Below are positions 1 through 5,767 of a stretch of DNA of 6,074 nt, in pieces; the stretch's first letter is position 1; each line of letters opens with the position of its first letter. Origin of the DNA: Bacillota bacterium (lineage in GTDB: Bacteria; Bacillota_A; Clostridia; Acetivibrionales; DUMB01); contig JAMOAC010000180.1 in the NCBI GenBank assembly GCA_023621975.1, positions 1 through 6,074 of the forward strand, given 5' to 3'. Position numbers and translations under genes: made by a program. The notes beneath the pieces are model-generated. The model saw only the letters and a program-made list of their open reading frames with translations, was not told where the DNA came from and made no database searches.

Positions 1-882
1 ATATATTCATGGATCATAATTTTTGGGAATTTGTCTGCAATATTTGCCCCGATATCTTCAGTGCTGGTGGCAAAACTGACGCTGGTACCGGCTATACGAA
101 TACTTTACATCAATGCATTTATTGTTATGACTGCAAAGCTGTTAATTCTATATAAATTCTCAACGGAAACAGGCGTCGGCAAAATCAAACGTGAATCAAG
201 CCGCAATATGTCATGGAGTGAAATGCTGTCCGGATACAAAAATGCATTTAACAAGATAAAAAACTCCCGCGGTATGATATTTGCCATAATTGTCAGTATC
301 CTGGTAGAGATTATAACTATGCTTGGAATGACCTTCTGGCAGATTATTGCATCCCGCCGCATTGGTGTACCGGATACATTATTGCCAATTTTCCCGATGG
401 CACGCAGTATACTTTCCATTGTTCTTTTCTTCACTGTTATATCCCGTATCAGGCAAACGAAGCTTAAATGGCCGCTATATTGTGGATTTTTCAGCTCTAT
501 AGTCGGCTATATATTCCTGATCTCAATTACAAACACCGGTGTATTGGGATACGTGATATTATCGATTTCCATAATTTTTGAAGCGTTGGCTTTATCTGTT
601 TTAAATACTCTTAGAGAATCGCTGGTTGCAATTTATGCCGACCCTGATGAGCGTTCAGCAGTCATGGCCTTACTTCAGACGACGGTAGTGCTGGTGAGCG
701 TACCCTTTGGGTATATAGGCGGACTGTTAAGTGATATCTCCAGGGTGTTGCCCTTTGTTCTGAGTATTGCATTATCACTGTTGGGCATCCTGTCAACAGC
801 CATATTTTATCGCCAATTTCCTGCACGTAAGCTTGAGAAAGGGCGTGCGGCAGGGGAAGGTTCCATGTCAGGGACACGGTGA
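1..882 (+). CDS. MFS transporter, C-terminal part (5' end beyond window)
   Basis: The frame is open from base 1, so the TTG at 31 is only an internal codon and the true start lies outside the window. The visible 293 residues contain about eight strongly hydrophobic segments (roughly residues 4-26, 31-53, 92-116, 127-150, 156-176, 179-203, 219-243 and 249-271). A polar, basic loop at about 54-90 follows the second one. This matches helices 5-12 of a 12-helix major facilitator superfamily permease with its usual long cytoplasmic loop between helices 6 and 7. The short loop ADPDERSAV before a helix ending GYIGGLLSD is typical of such carriers. It would act in the cytoplasmic membrane; the substrate cannot be read from the sequence. 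The neighbouring sugar-phosphate enzyme and LacI-type regulator make a carbohydrate or related metabolite plausible, though drug efflux is possible. The last residues (about GSMSGTR) are encoded by the repeat block at 867-1007, so the natural C-terminus may have been altered. Confidence 0.85.
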   Translation: MYSWIIIFGNLSAIFAPISSVLVAKLTLVPAIRILYINAFIVMTAKLLILYKFSTETGVGKIKRESSRNMSWSEMLSGYKNAFNKIKNSRGMIFAIIVSILVEIITMLGMTFWQIIASRRIGVPDTLLPIFPMARSILSIVLFFTVISRIRQTKLKWPLYCGFFSSIVGYIFLISITNTGVLGYVILSISIIFEALALSVLNTLRESLVAIYADPDERSAVMALLQTTVVLVSVPFGYIGGLLSDISRVLPFVLSIALSLLGILSTAIFYRQFPARKLEKGRAAGEGSMSGTR

Positions 883-1007
883 CACGCGGTCAGGGACGCG
901 ATGAGACGTGGTGCGACATGAGGTAAGTGCAAACTGTTTTCTGTCTTCCTGTCACGTAGCGAACCATGTCACACACGTCGTCCCCTTTTACTTAAACCTC
1001 ATGTCAC
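867..1007. repeat. G/C-rich block of direct and inverted repeats
   Basis: GTCAGGGACACG (867-878) recurs as GTCAGGGACGCG (889-900) with a 22-nt period. GACATGAGGT (915-924) is perfectly complementary to ACCTCATGTC (996-1005), and the pairing extends by AAGT/ACTT across a 2-nt bulge. A second partner for the same left arm, CATGTCACACACGTC (965-979), pairs imperfectly with 905-920, so alternative hairpins are possible. The composition differs from the surrounding A/T-rich DNA. The words GTCAGGGAC and TGTCAC recall the REP-like palindromic intergenic repeats frequent in clostridial genomes; that resemblance is from memory and untested. The block overlaps the last codons of the transporter and could serve as a transcription end for it, but neither arm is followed by a good T-run. 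Confidence 0.6.
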
Positions 1008-1037
1008 TGTTCTTGGCTTCTAAACTTTTAACAATGA

Positions 1038-1066
1038 TTGACAACCAAATTAAAAGGTGATATTAT
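1038..1066 (+). promoter_or_regulatory. Sigma-A type promoter for the split transketolase genes
   Basis: A perfect -35 hexamer TTGACA (1038-1043) is followed by exactly 17 nt and the -10 hexamer TATTAT (1061-1066), one mismatch from TATAAT. The expected transcription start is about 1072-1075, which leaves a leader of roughly 240 nt before the first transketolase gene. No other gene lies between, so the promoter most likely drives the pair at 1313-3147. The operator-like repeats directly downstream suggest it is repressible. Confidence 0.8.
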
Positions 1067-1071
1067 GAAGT

Positions 1072-1094
1072 GGGAACGTTACCGGGAACGTTAC
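1072..1094. promoter_or_regulatory. Tandem LacI-family operator-like motif
   Basis: GGGAACGTTAC occurs twice exactly, at 1072-1082 and 1084-1094, one base apart (12-bp period). Each copy contains the perfect palindrome AACGTT with a central CpG, and the first extends to GG-N-AACGTT-N-CC symmetry. LacI/GalR-family proteins insert a hinge-helix leucine at a central CpG step, so the motif fits that family. It covers the predicted transcription start of the promoter at 1038-1066, where a bound repressor would block initiation. The likely ligand is the LacI-type protein encoded at 3283-4317; this link is inferred. The 12-bp spacing is too short for two independent dimers on the same helix face, so the two copies may be alternative sites or halves of one longer site. 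Confidence 0.6.
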
Positions 1095-1153
1095 AATACA
1101 CCATCGACCGGTCTTTAATCAGCAAACGATATGGACAAAAGCTACTGTGAGAC

Positions 1154-1192
1154 TTAACAAATACATGAGCGAGGTTTAACAAGTACATCAGC
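1154..1192. repeat. Two direct near-repeats in the leader
   Basis: TTAACAAATACATGAGC (1154-1170) and TTAACAAGTACATCAGC (1176-1192) match at 15 of 17 positions with a 22-nt period. A shorter echo, TTAACAGCATGTAACAGC, begins at 1201. They lie well downstream of the promoter. They could bind a protein on DNA or RNA, or simply be a local duplication; no function can be assigned. Confidence 0.45.
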
Positions 1193-1312
1193 AAAAAGAA
1201 TTAACAGCATGTAACAGCAAAAGAAAAGAAGCAACTTGTTTTCAATTCCGGATGTCAAAAGGCATTCATGAGTTTAAGCATTTAAATTCAACTGAATAGG
1301 GGTGAATGTATT

Positions 1313-2182
1313 GTGATGTCTGAAAGACAGGATTTACTTATCAAAAAAATTGCAGCCACAGCCAGGCGCATGCGTAAAAATGCGTTGGATATGGCGATGG
1401 TTGCAGGATCCAATGGCGCCCACCTGGGACCCGGATATTCCATGGCGGAAATCATGGCAACTTTGTACCTAGCTGTTCTAAGGCATGATCCCAAAAATCC
1501 CACCTGGCCTGACAGGGACATATTCGTATTAAGCAAGGGACACGGCGTACTGGGGTATTATACCATACTTGCAGAATGCGGTTACTTCCCCATTGATTTG
1601 CTGAAAACTTTTGAGACAAAGGACAGCCCTTTGGCCGGCCACCCAAGCATAGAACGGGATCTTGGCATAGAGTTTTCCACCGGTTCACTGGGACATGGCC
1701 TGTCTCTGGGAGTTGGAGTTGCCCTGGCTGCAAAAATGGATAAGAAGGATACCGATGTATATGTTTATATGGGAGACGGAGAATGCAACGAGGGAATGGT
1801 ATGGGAAGCAGCAATGGCTGCAAATCAGTTCAAGCTTGACAACCTGGTCGCAATTGTAGACCATAATAAGCTTCAGAGTGATGGACTGAGCCGTGAAATC
1901 ATTGATATGGGATATATGGCTGAAAAGTGGAAGAGCTTCGGCTGGTTTGTCAGGGAGGTGGATGGGCATAACATAGCCCAGCTGCTTGATGTATTCCATA
2001 AAAGGAACAGACCCGGCGGTAAGCCTTACGTAGTCATAGCTCATACCGTCAAGGGCAGGGGCGTATCATTCTTTGAAAACAACAATTTATGGCACCATAA
2101 CCGGTTAAGCAAGGAGCAGTATATAAGTGCGCTTAAAGAGCTGGGTTACAATGCAGATGGGGAGGATGAGCTGCAATGCTAG
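1313..2182 (+). CDS. Transketolase, N-terminal (thiamine pyrophosphate-binding) subunit
   Basis: This 289-residue protein corresponds to the N-terminal third-to-half of a full transketolase and must pair with the product of the next gene. Together they would move a two-carbon ketol unit between sugar phosphates in the cytoplasm, using thiamine pyrophosphate and a divalent metal. The diphosphate/metal motif runs from GDGECNEG (G154-D155-G156) to D183-H-N185-K-L. Active-site histidine motifs are seen at GAHLG (H37), SKGHG (H77), AGHP (H110) and SLGHG (H128). The start is GTG 1313 or the adjacent ATG 1316; AGGGGTG at 1298-1304 is 8 or 11 nt upstream respectively. The gene overlaps the next by 7 nt. 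Split transketolases also include forms specialised for apulose-4-phosphate or sulfosugars; nothing here shows which substrate is used. Confidence 0.93.
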   Translation: MMSERQDLLIKKIAATARRMRKNALDMAMVAGSNGAHLGPGYSMAEIMATLYLAVLRHDPKNPTWPDRDIFVLSKGHGVLGYYTILAECGYFPIDLLKTFETKDSPLAGHPSIERDLGIEFSTGSLGHGLSLGVGVALAAKMDKKDTDVYVYMGDGECNEGMVWEAAMAANQFKLDNLVAIVDHNKLQSDGLSREIIDMGYMAEKWKSFGWFVREVDGHNIAQLLDVFHKRNRPGGKPYVVIAHTVKGRGVSFFENNNLWHHNRLSKEQYISALKELGYNADGEDELQC

Positions 2183-3147
2183 AAATTAATGAAAAGACCA
2201 TAAATACCTTGTCGGAAATTGGTTCAAGAGGGGCATTCGGCAAAGCGATGCTCTACCTTGGAGAGACCATGGACGATTTGGTGGTTGTTACTGCAGACCT
2301 GTCGGATGCAACCAGGGTTACTGAGTTTAGAAAAAGATACCCGCATAAATTCTATAATGTAGGAATTGCTGAGCAAAACATGGTCGGCATTGCATCGGGA
2401 CTTGCTCTGGCGGGTAAAACGGTTTTTGCCACGACTTTTGCCGCATTTGCATCGATGAGGTGTTGCGAGCAGCTTAGGACAGACATGTGCTACCAGAAGG
2501 CTAATGTAAAGCTTGTTGGTGCGGACGGCGGAGTTGTAATGGGCACACTTGGCAATACTCACTATGCTATAGAGGATATTTCAATTGTAAGGGGAATGCC
2601 TAACATCGTTATTTTATCACCTGCAGACGGACTGGAGATTGTGAAAGCTACAATCGCCGCTGCCTACTACAAGGGCCCTGTATACCTCAGGCTCACAGGC
2701 GGCAGGAACAATCCTATTGTCTACAGGGAAGATTACAAATTTGAAATTGGCAAAGCCATAACCTTGAAGGAAGGAAAAGACGTAACCATATTTGCGACCG
2801 GGTCGTTAGTGGCAGTCGCACTTCAGGCAGCTGACTTGCTAAATTCAAAAGGGATTTCTGCCAGGGTTGTAGATATACATACCATCAAACCACTGGATGA
2901 TGAAGTGATAAAGAAAGCAATCAGGGAAACAGGTCTTATTGTAACCGTGGAAGAACACAATATCCTTGGAGGGCTCGGGGCTGCCGTGGCGGAAATCGTA
3001 GCCGGGGAAGGCAATGCACCCAGGCTTGTCAGGATTGGATTGCCTGACAGTTTCGGCCCCATTGGGACATATGCAGAGCAACTTGAAAGATACGGGCTGA
3101 CAGGAGAAAATATTGCAAATACTGTGATAAACAAGCTAAAGCAGTAG
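2176..3147 (+). CDS. Transketolase, C-terminal (pyrimidine-binding) subunit
   Basis: This 323-residue protein supplies the pyrimidine-binding domain and the C-terminal transketolase domain missing from the previous gene product. YNVGIAEQNMVG carries the conserved glutamate (E66) that activates the cofactor aminopyrimidine ring. FAAFASMR (89-95) and GNTHYAIED (H129) are the aromatic pocket and active-site histidine regions. From about residue 190 the fold changes to the C-terminal domain, with VTIFATGS and VVTVEEHNILGGLG. The size is normal for the split form. ATG 2176 lies inside the end of the upstream gene and is preceded by GGGGAGG (2159-2165) at 10 nt, so translation of the two halves is probably coupled, which favours equal amounts. 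The order cofactor half then pyrimidine half matches the domain order of a fused transketolase. No clear terminator follows in the 135-bp gap to the convergent repressor gene. Confidence 0.93.
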   Translation: MLEINEKTINTLSEIGSRGAFGKAMLYLGETMDDLVVVTADLSDATRVTEFRKRYPHKFYNVGIAEQNMVGIASGLALAGKTVFATTFAAFASMRCCEQLRTDMCYQKANVKLVGADGGVVMGTLGNTHYAIEDISIVRGMPNIVILSPADGLEIVKATIAAAYYKGPVYLRLTGGRNNPIVYREDYKFEIGKAITLKEGKDVTIFATGSLVAVALQAADLLNSKGISARVVDIHTIKPLDDEVIKKAIRETGLIVTVEEHNILGGLGAAVAEIVAGEGNAPRLVRIGLPDSFGPIGTYAEQLERYGLTGENIANTVINKLKQ

Positions 3148-3282
3148 CCTGAATAGGAAAAGCCTTGAGGTATTAATATTAGAACACATTAGAAAGAACC
3201 AGGATAGCATAGTATAGAGTAGAGCATGGCATAGCGCAATTGTATAGGGAGGGACATGGCTCGAGGGTGGGCGGAGGGTGCA
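3148..3282. other. Convergent intergenic region
   Basis: The 135 bases separate the stop codons of the transketolase and repressor genes. The left half is A/T-rich with low-complexity words; bases 3247-3280 are purine-rich and G-rich (GGGAGGGAC, GGGTGGGCGGAGGG). I found no hairpin followed by a T-run on either strand, so the ends of the two transcripts are not obvious and they may overlap or rely on Rho. Confidence 0.4.
3207..3221. repeat. 15-nt intergenic repeat, copy 1
   Basis: GCATAGTATAGAGTA is identical to the sequence at 4839-4853, about 1.6 kb away. This copy lies between the convergent transketolase and repressor genes, inside a tract made of related short words (tagcat, agtata, gagtag, gcatgg). 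The word AGAAAGAA precedes this copy (3191-3198) and follows the other (4854-4861). No function is evident. Confidence 0.5.
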
Positions 3283-4317
3283 TTATTCAATGGTACGTGT
3301 TGTTTCCCTGATAATCAGTTCAGGGTCGAATTTTTTCTCGGTTAAGTTGTCTTTTCCGGTATAAATGATCCTTAACAGGGCTTTTACTGCTTCAACCCCC
3401 ATAACCTTAGGAGGATTTAATATAGTGCTCAATTTTGGCCTTATGATGCGGGACGAAGGAATATCATCATATCCTATGACGCTTACATCCTTCGGAATGC
3501 TGTAGCCGCATTCAATCAGTTTTTCAACGCATCCGATAGCTATAATGTCATTGGAAGCAAATACCGCGTCAAACTTTTCATTCCTTTCAATCAGCTTGGA
3601 TATGGCATCAATTCCCCCGTCGAAGGTTCTGTCCTCCCTTAATACAAGCCTTTCATTATATTCAATGCCATATGCCTCCAGAGCCGCTTTATAACCTTCA
3701 AAGCGGTCGCTGATTGCTGTATTGGATTCCATTTGGCCGGATATGAAGGCTATGTTTCTCATACCTGTTTTAATCAGGTATTCTACTGCCATAAAGGCAC
3801 CTTTGAAATTATCCACAGTGACGTTGGTTGTGTTGAAGTTTTCTATTTTTCTGCCTATTACAACAACAGGCGTATTTGATTTTTTCAAAATATCCAGTCT
3901 TTCGTGATATATTCCCATGGCATTGAAAATAATCCCGTCTACCTGCTTTTCCACCAGCAGTTCCAGGTATTCCGCTTCCCGCTCAATGCTTCCTTCACTG
4001 TTGCAAAGTATGGTGGTGAAGCCGTACTTTCTTGCGGTATTCTCAACTACTTTGACAAGCGGGGGGAAAACGGGATTTTCAATACTGGGTATAATCAGAC
4101 CTATGCTTTTTGTTACCCGTGTTTTAAGCGCCCTGGCCAAAGTATTAGGTTTATAGTTCAATTCTTCAATAGCTTTTTTTATTCTCTCTTTTACTTCATC
4201 AGAAACCCCTTCCTTATTATTTATATATCTTGAAACAGCTGATTTAGATACATTTGCAAGCCTTGCGACATCCCAAATGGTGGCTGCCCCTTGACCATCA
4301 TTGCGCTTTTTTTTCAC
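3283..4317 (-). CDS. LacI/GalR-family transcriptional repressor
   Basis: The 344-residue protein has the standard layout and length of the family. A helix-turn-helix lies at about residues 13-34 (TIWDVARLANVSKSAVSRYIN), with recognition helix SKSAVSR. The hinge helix follows at 58-64 (NTLARAL), whose leucine would enter a CpG step at the operator centre. A periplasmic-binding-protein-like sugar domain begins near 72 (GLIIPSIENPVF). Typical effector-domain words are DRFEGYKAAL (204-213), AVFASNDIIAIG (251-262), VSVIGYDDIP (278-287) and STILNPP (297-303). The start is GTG at 4317-4315, preceded on the minus strand by AAAGGTG with a 7-nt spacer. It is convergent with the transketolase pair, whose promoter carries CpG-centred operator-like repeats, so regulation of that pair is likely but inferred. 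The effector is unknown. No AACGTT-type site occurs upstream of this gene, so autoregulation by the same motif is not supported. Confidence 0.93.
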   Translation of the reverse strand: MKKKRNDGQGAATIWDVARLANVSKSAVSRYINNKEGVSDEVKERIKKAIEELNYKPNTLARALKTRVTKSIGLIIPSIENPVFPPLVKVVENTARKYGFTTILCNSEGSIEREAEYLELLVEKQVDGIIFNAMGIYHERLDILKKSNTPVVVIGRKIENFNTTNVTVDNFKGAFMAVEYLIKTGMRNIAFISGQMESNTAISDRFEGYKAALEAYGIEYNERLVLREDRTFDGGIDAISKLIERNEKFDAVFASNDIIAIGCVEKLIECGYSIPKDVSVIGYDDIPSSRIIRPKLSTILNPPKVMGVEAVKALLRIIYTGKDNLTEKKFDPELIIRETTRTIE

Positions 4318-4352
4318 GATTGAACACCTTTCCTTTGTTGATTTCGTTGTAT

Positions 4353-4428
4353 TGTTGATTCATTTTTATATTGTTGGTTTGTTATACTAATGGTTCATTG
4401 TCATATTACTGATTCACTATATTATGCT
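4353..4428. repeat. Degenerate 19-nt tandem repeats upstream of the repressor gene
   Basis: Four units start at 4353, 4372, 4391 and 4410 with words TGTTGATTCA, TGTTGGTTTG, TGGTTCATTG and TGATTCACTA. Neighbouring units agree at about 11-12 of 19 positions without gaps, only moderately above what A/T-rich DNA gives by chance. The regular spacing suggests old tandem duplication or an array of weak protein sites; neither is shown. Confidence 0.3.
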
Positions 4429-4487
4429 ACCATTTTATATCAAATAAAACAACTAACTACACATAGCTACTTTTCTTTTGTCTTTCA

Positions 4488-4493
4488 TATAAT
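4488..4493 (+). promoter_or_regulatory. Possible -10 element for the coiled-coil gene
   Basis: A perfect TATAAT lies about 37 nt upstream of the preferred start at 4531. The sequence 16-18 nt upstream is not TTGACA-like, so a full sigma-A promoter is not convincing. The overlapping word CATATAAT (4486-4493) fits the -10 of mother-cell sporulation sigma factors, but the matching -35 is also weak. The promoter class is therefore unresolved. Confidence 0.35.
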
Positions 4494-4530
4494 GTAATAG
4501 TAATATGATAAAAATCGGCAGGTGAGGGAA

Positions 4531-4821
4531 GTGGATGAATTTAACTACAGCTCAAGCTATGGCACGGGCTGGAGGAAGCTGCACAGGGAAGAAAGCGACA
4601 GCGGAAAAAAATTTGCATTAATCAACCAGGGATTAACGGAGGAGAAGGCTTCGCTTTATGAAGAAAACCATAAAAAGATTATGAATGAGATAAATAAGAT
4701 ACAGGATGAGATAGTTTCAATAAAAGAATTGTTAAGTAATATACGCTCCGATATTGAGATGATGAATGAAACACTACATAAGAATGTGTCAGGAAGAAAA
4801 TTATTGAAATTTTTTAGGTGA
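4531..4821 (+). CDS. Small coiled-coil protein of unknown function
   Basis: I do not recognise this protein. From GTG 4531 it has 96 residues: a polar N-terminus rich in Ser, Tyr and Gly (DEFNYSSSYGTGW), a charged stretch, then a long amphipathic helix from about residue 32 to 84. That helix has heptad-like Ile/Leu spacing (IMNEINKIQDEIVSIKELL) and is predicted to form a coiled coil. The end is basic (GRKLLKFFR). There is no signal peptide or membrane segment. GTG 4531 is preferred because AGGTGA (4520-4525) lies 5 nt upstream; the in-frame GTG 4522 would add three residues but has no ribosome site. The next gene follows after 61 nt with no terminator between, so the two are probably co-transcribed. 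The helix may mediate self-association or binding to the neighbouring product; this is inference. Confidence 0.65.
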   Translation: MDEFNYSSSYGTGWRKLHREESDSGKKFALINQGLTEEKASLYEENHKKIMNEINKIQDEIVSIKELLSNIRSDIEMMNETLHKNVSGRKLLKFFR

Positions 4822-4838
4822 CAGATAAGTTCCCAGAT

Positions 4839-4853
4839 GCATAGTATAGAGTA
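4839..4853. repeat. 15-nt intergenic repeat, copy 2
   Basis: Identical to GCATAGTATAGAGTA at 3207-3221. This copy lies in the 61-nt gap between the coiled-coil gene and the 266-residue gene, 30 nt before the latter's start. A GTGACA word at 4818-4823 stands 16 nt before CATAGT (4840-4845), which could be a weak internal promoter. The other copy lacks a comparable -35, so promoter function does not explain the conservation. Confidence 0.5.
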
Positions 4854-4882
4854 AGAAAGAATCATCGTAAAGGAGTGTTAGT

Positions 4883-5683
4883 ATGTCGGAAGAAGTTAAC
4901 AATAACAATGATCTTCGTGAAATAGACATATTTGCAAAGCAAGTTTTGGGCAAAAAGGTTTTAAGAGATATTTATACCTTATGGCAGGAAGAGTACTCAG
5001 CAGGAACACCTACAGGAATTAAGGAAGCTTTAAGGCTTTACATCATCAACGACGGAAGTGTTCCGGCAGCTCAACCGGTACTCGGGTCTCCGGTAGTATG
5101 CCTCAAGCTCTGCAAAAGGGTAATTGAACCGGAATATCCAAGGAACACCTTAATATGCTCAAGTAAGTCAAGAATTATCCACAGGTATGAGCTCGTACTT
5201 CTTGTAGAATATGAAAATGGCAACTTCGATGTAATTACACTGCCGAGAAATCTTTCAAGAAGGGTGCAGTACGATGCCAACATCACCAAGGCATTTGTTG
5301 AATCAACGGTAATTGACTCAGCAGGCGTTCCGGTACTACAGCGCCAGAACCAGAATGCACCTTATGAATCACTAATTATAGTTTCAGAAGGCGTAAATAA
5401 TTATACTTCCTTTGAATATACTGTTACCGTTCCGTTTGCGGATTTTGAACCGAAGCTGAAATACAGCTATATTGAAGACCCGAGCCTTCAGTCCTATATC
5501 CTGCTGAAATGTTTCCGCTATGATGTAGATATCCTGGATACCTTCCAGGTAAGTACCGGACCTACTGAATCAGTCTGGACTACCATTGTCGACCTTTATG
5601 TAACTGAAGACATTATTGATAAGCTTGGAATTGATCAGGATATTATCGTACAAGGTAAAATTGACAGACATTGCTGCAAATAG
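4883..5683 (+). CDS. Hypothetical protein, beta-rich with several cysteines
   Basis: I do not recognise this 266-residue protein. ATG 4883 has an excellent ribosome site, AGGAG at 4871-4875, 7 nt upstream. The N-terminal 55 residues look helical and charged (DIFAKQVLGKKVLRDIYTLWQEE). The rest alternates hydrophobic and polar residues as in beta strands (RYELVLLVEYENGNFDVITL, SFEYTVTVPFADFEPKLKY, VWTTIVDLYVTEDIID). Cysteines are at 73, 77, 92, 210 and in a terminal pair at 264-265 (HCCK). There is no signal peptide, transmembrane helix or visible nucleotide-binding or catalytic motif. It is probably soluble or part of an assembled structure. The likely co-transcribed upstream gene encodes a coiled-coil protein, and a strong hairpin lies 54 nt after the stop, so the two form a compact unit. 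The cysteine content would suit a spore-coat or other cross-linked structural protein, but this is speculative. Confidence 0.8.
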   Translation: MSEEVNNNNDLREIDIFAKQVLGKKVLRDIYTLWQEEYSAGTPTGIKEALRLYIINDGSVPAAQPVLGSPVVCLKLCKRVIEPEYPRNTLICSSKSRIIHRYELVLLVEYENGNFDVITLPRNLSRRVQYDANITKAFVESTVIDSAGVPVLQRQNQNAPYESLIIVSEGVNNYTSFEYTVTVPFADFEPKLKYSYIEDPSLQSYILLKCFRYDVDILDTFQVSTGPTESVWTTIVDLYVTEDIIDKLGIDQDIIVQGKIDRHCCK

Positions 5684-5737
5684 CAATATACGGTTCGTTA
5701 TTTGAGAGTACATCTTAACCAAATGTCACTGAAACCG

Positions 5738-5767
5738 GAGAAAATCCTTCTGACGAAGGATTTTCTC
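5738..5767 (+). terminator. Likely intrinsic terminator after the 266-residue gene
   Basis: GAGAAAATCCTTC (5738-5750) and GAAGGATTTTCTC (5755-5767) form a perfect 13-bp stem closed by a TGAC loop. The lower stem is A/T-rich (AAAA against TTTT), and the run TTTTCTC on the descending arm acts as a modest U-tract. It stands 54 nt after the stop at 5683. Because the stem is symmetric it may also act on minus-strand transcripts from the right-hand gene. Confidence 0.7.

Larger units (their letters stand above)
1067..1312 (+). other. Long 5' leader of the transketolase genes
   Basis: These 246 bases hold the operator repeats, an 8-bp palindrome GACCGGTC (1106-1113), a pair of 17-nt near-repeats (1154-1192) and no credible gene. 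I saw no recognisable riboswitch fold and no terminator-like hairpin with a T-run. Several tiny reading frames exist, the longest being 15 codons (ATG 1252 to TAG 1297-1299). Its stop overlaps the ribosome site of the next gene, but it has no ribosome site of its own. Confidence 0.4.
4318..4530. other. Divergent A/T-rich intergenic region
   Basis: This gap lies between the repressor (minus) and the small coiled-coil gene (plus), so promoters for both are expected here. No good minus-strand -35/-10 pair was found, although TATAAC- and TATAAA-like words occur. Bases 4353-4428 form four degenerate 19-nt units. On the plus side a perfect TATAAT is present at 4488-4493. No hairpin or RNA gene was recognised. 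Confidence 0.5.

Noticed and set aside
1071..1084. Catabolite-responsive element (cre) for CcpA
   Set aside because: The match to the cre consensus is partial (several required A/T and end positions differ), and the exact tandem repeat points to a different, local LacI-type regulator.
1252..1299. 15-codon leader peptide before the transketolase genes
   Set aside because: It lacks a ribosome site and shows no run of regulatory codons; overlap of its stop with the next ribosome site is probably chance.
1067..1312. Riboswitch (for example thiamine pyrophosphate-sensing) in the long transketolase leader
   Set aside because: No conserved riboswitch core word, no terminator hairpin and little stable pairing were seen; operator-type control explains the region better.
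1452..3134. Several minus-strand open frames opposite the transketolase genes
   Set aside because: They are antisense to clearly conserved enzymes, lack ribosome sites and have compositions typical of mirror frames.
3722..4233. Plus-strand open frames opposite the repressor gene
   Set aside because: The minus-strand LacI-family protein is complete with all expected motifs, so these are shadow frames.
4883..5683. SPOCS/DUF3794 spore-coat domain in the 266-residue protein
   Set aside because: There is a loose resemblance in the alternating strands and the VPFADF word, but the family's repeated pattern could not be aligned by eye with confidence.
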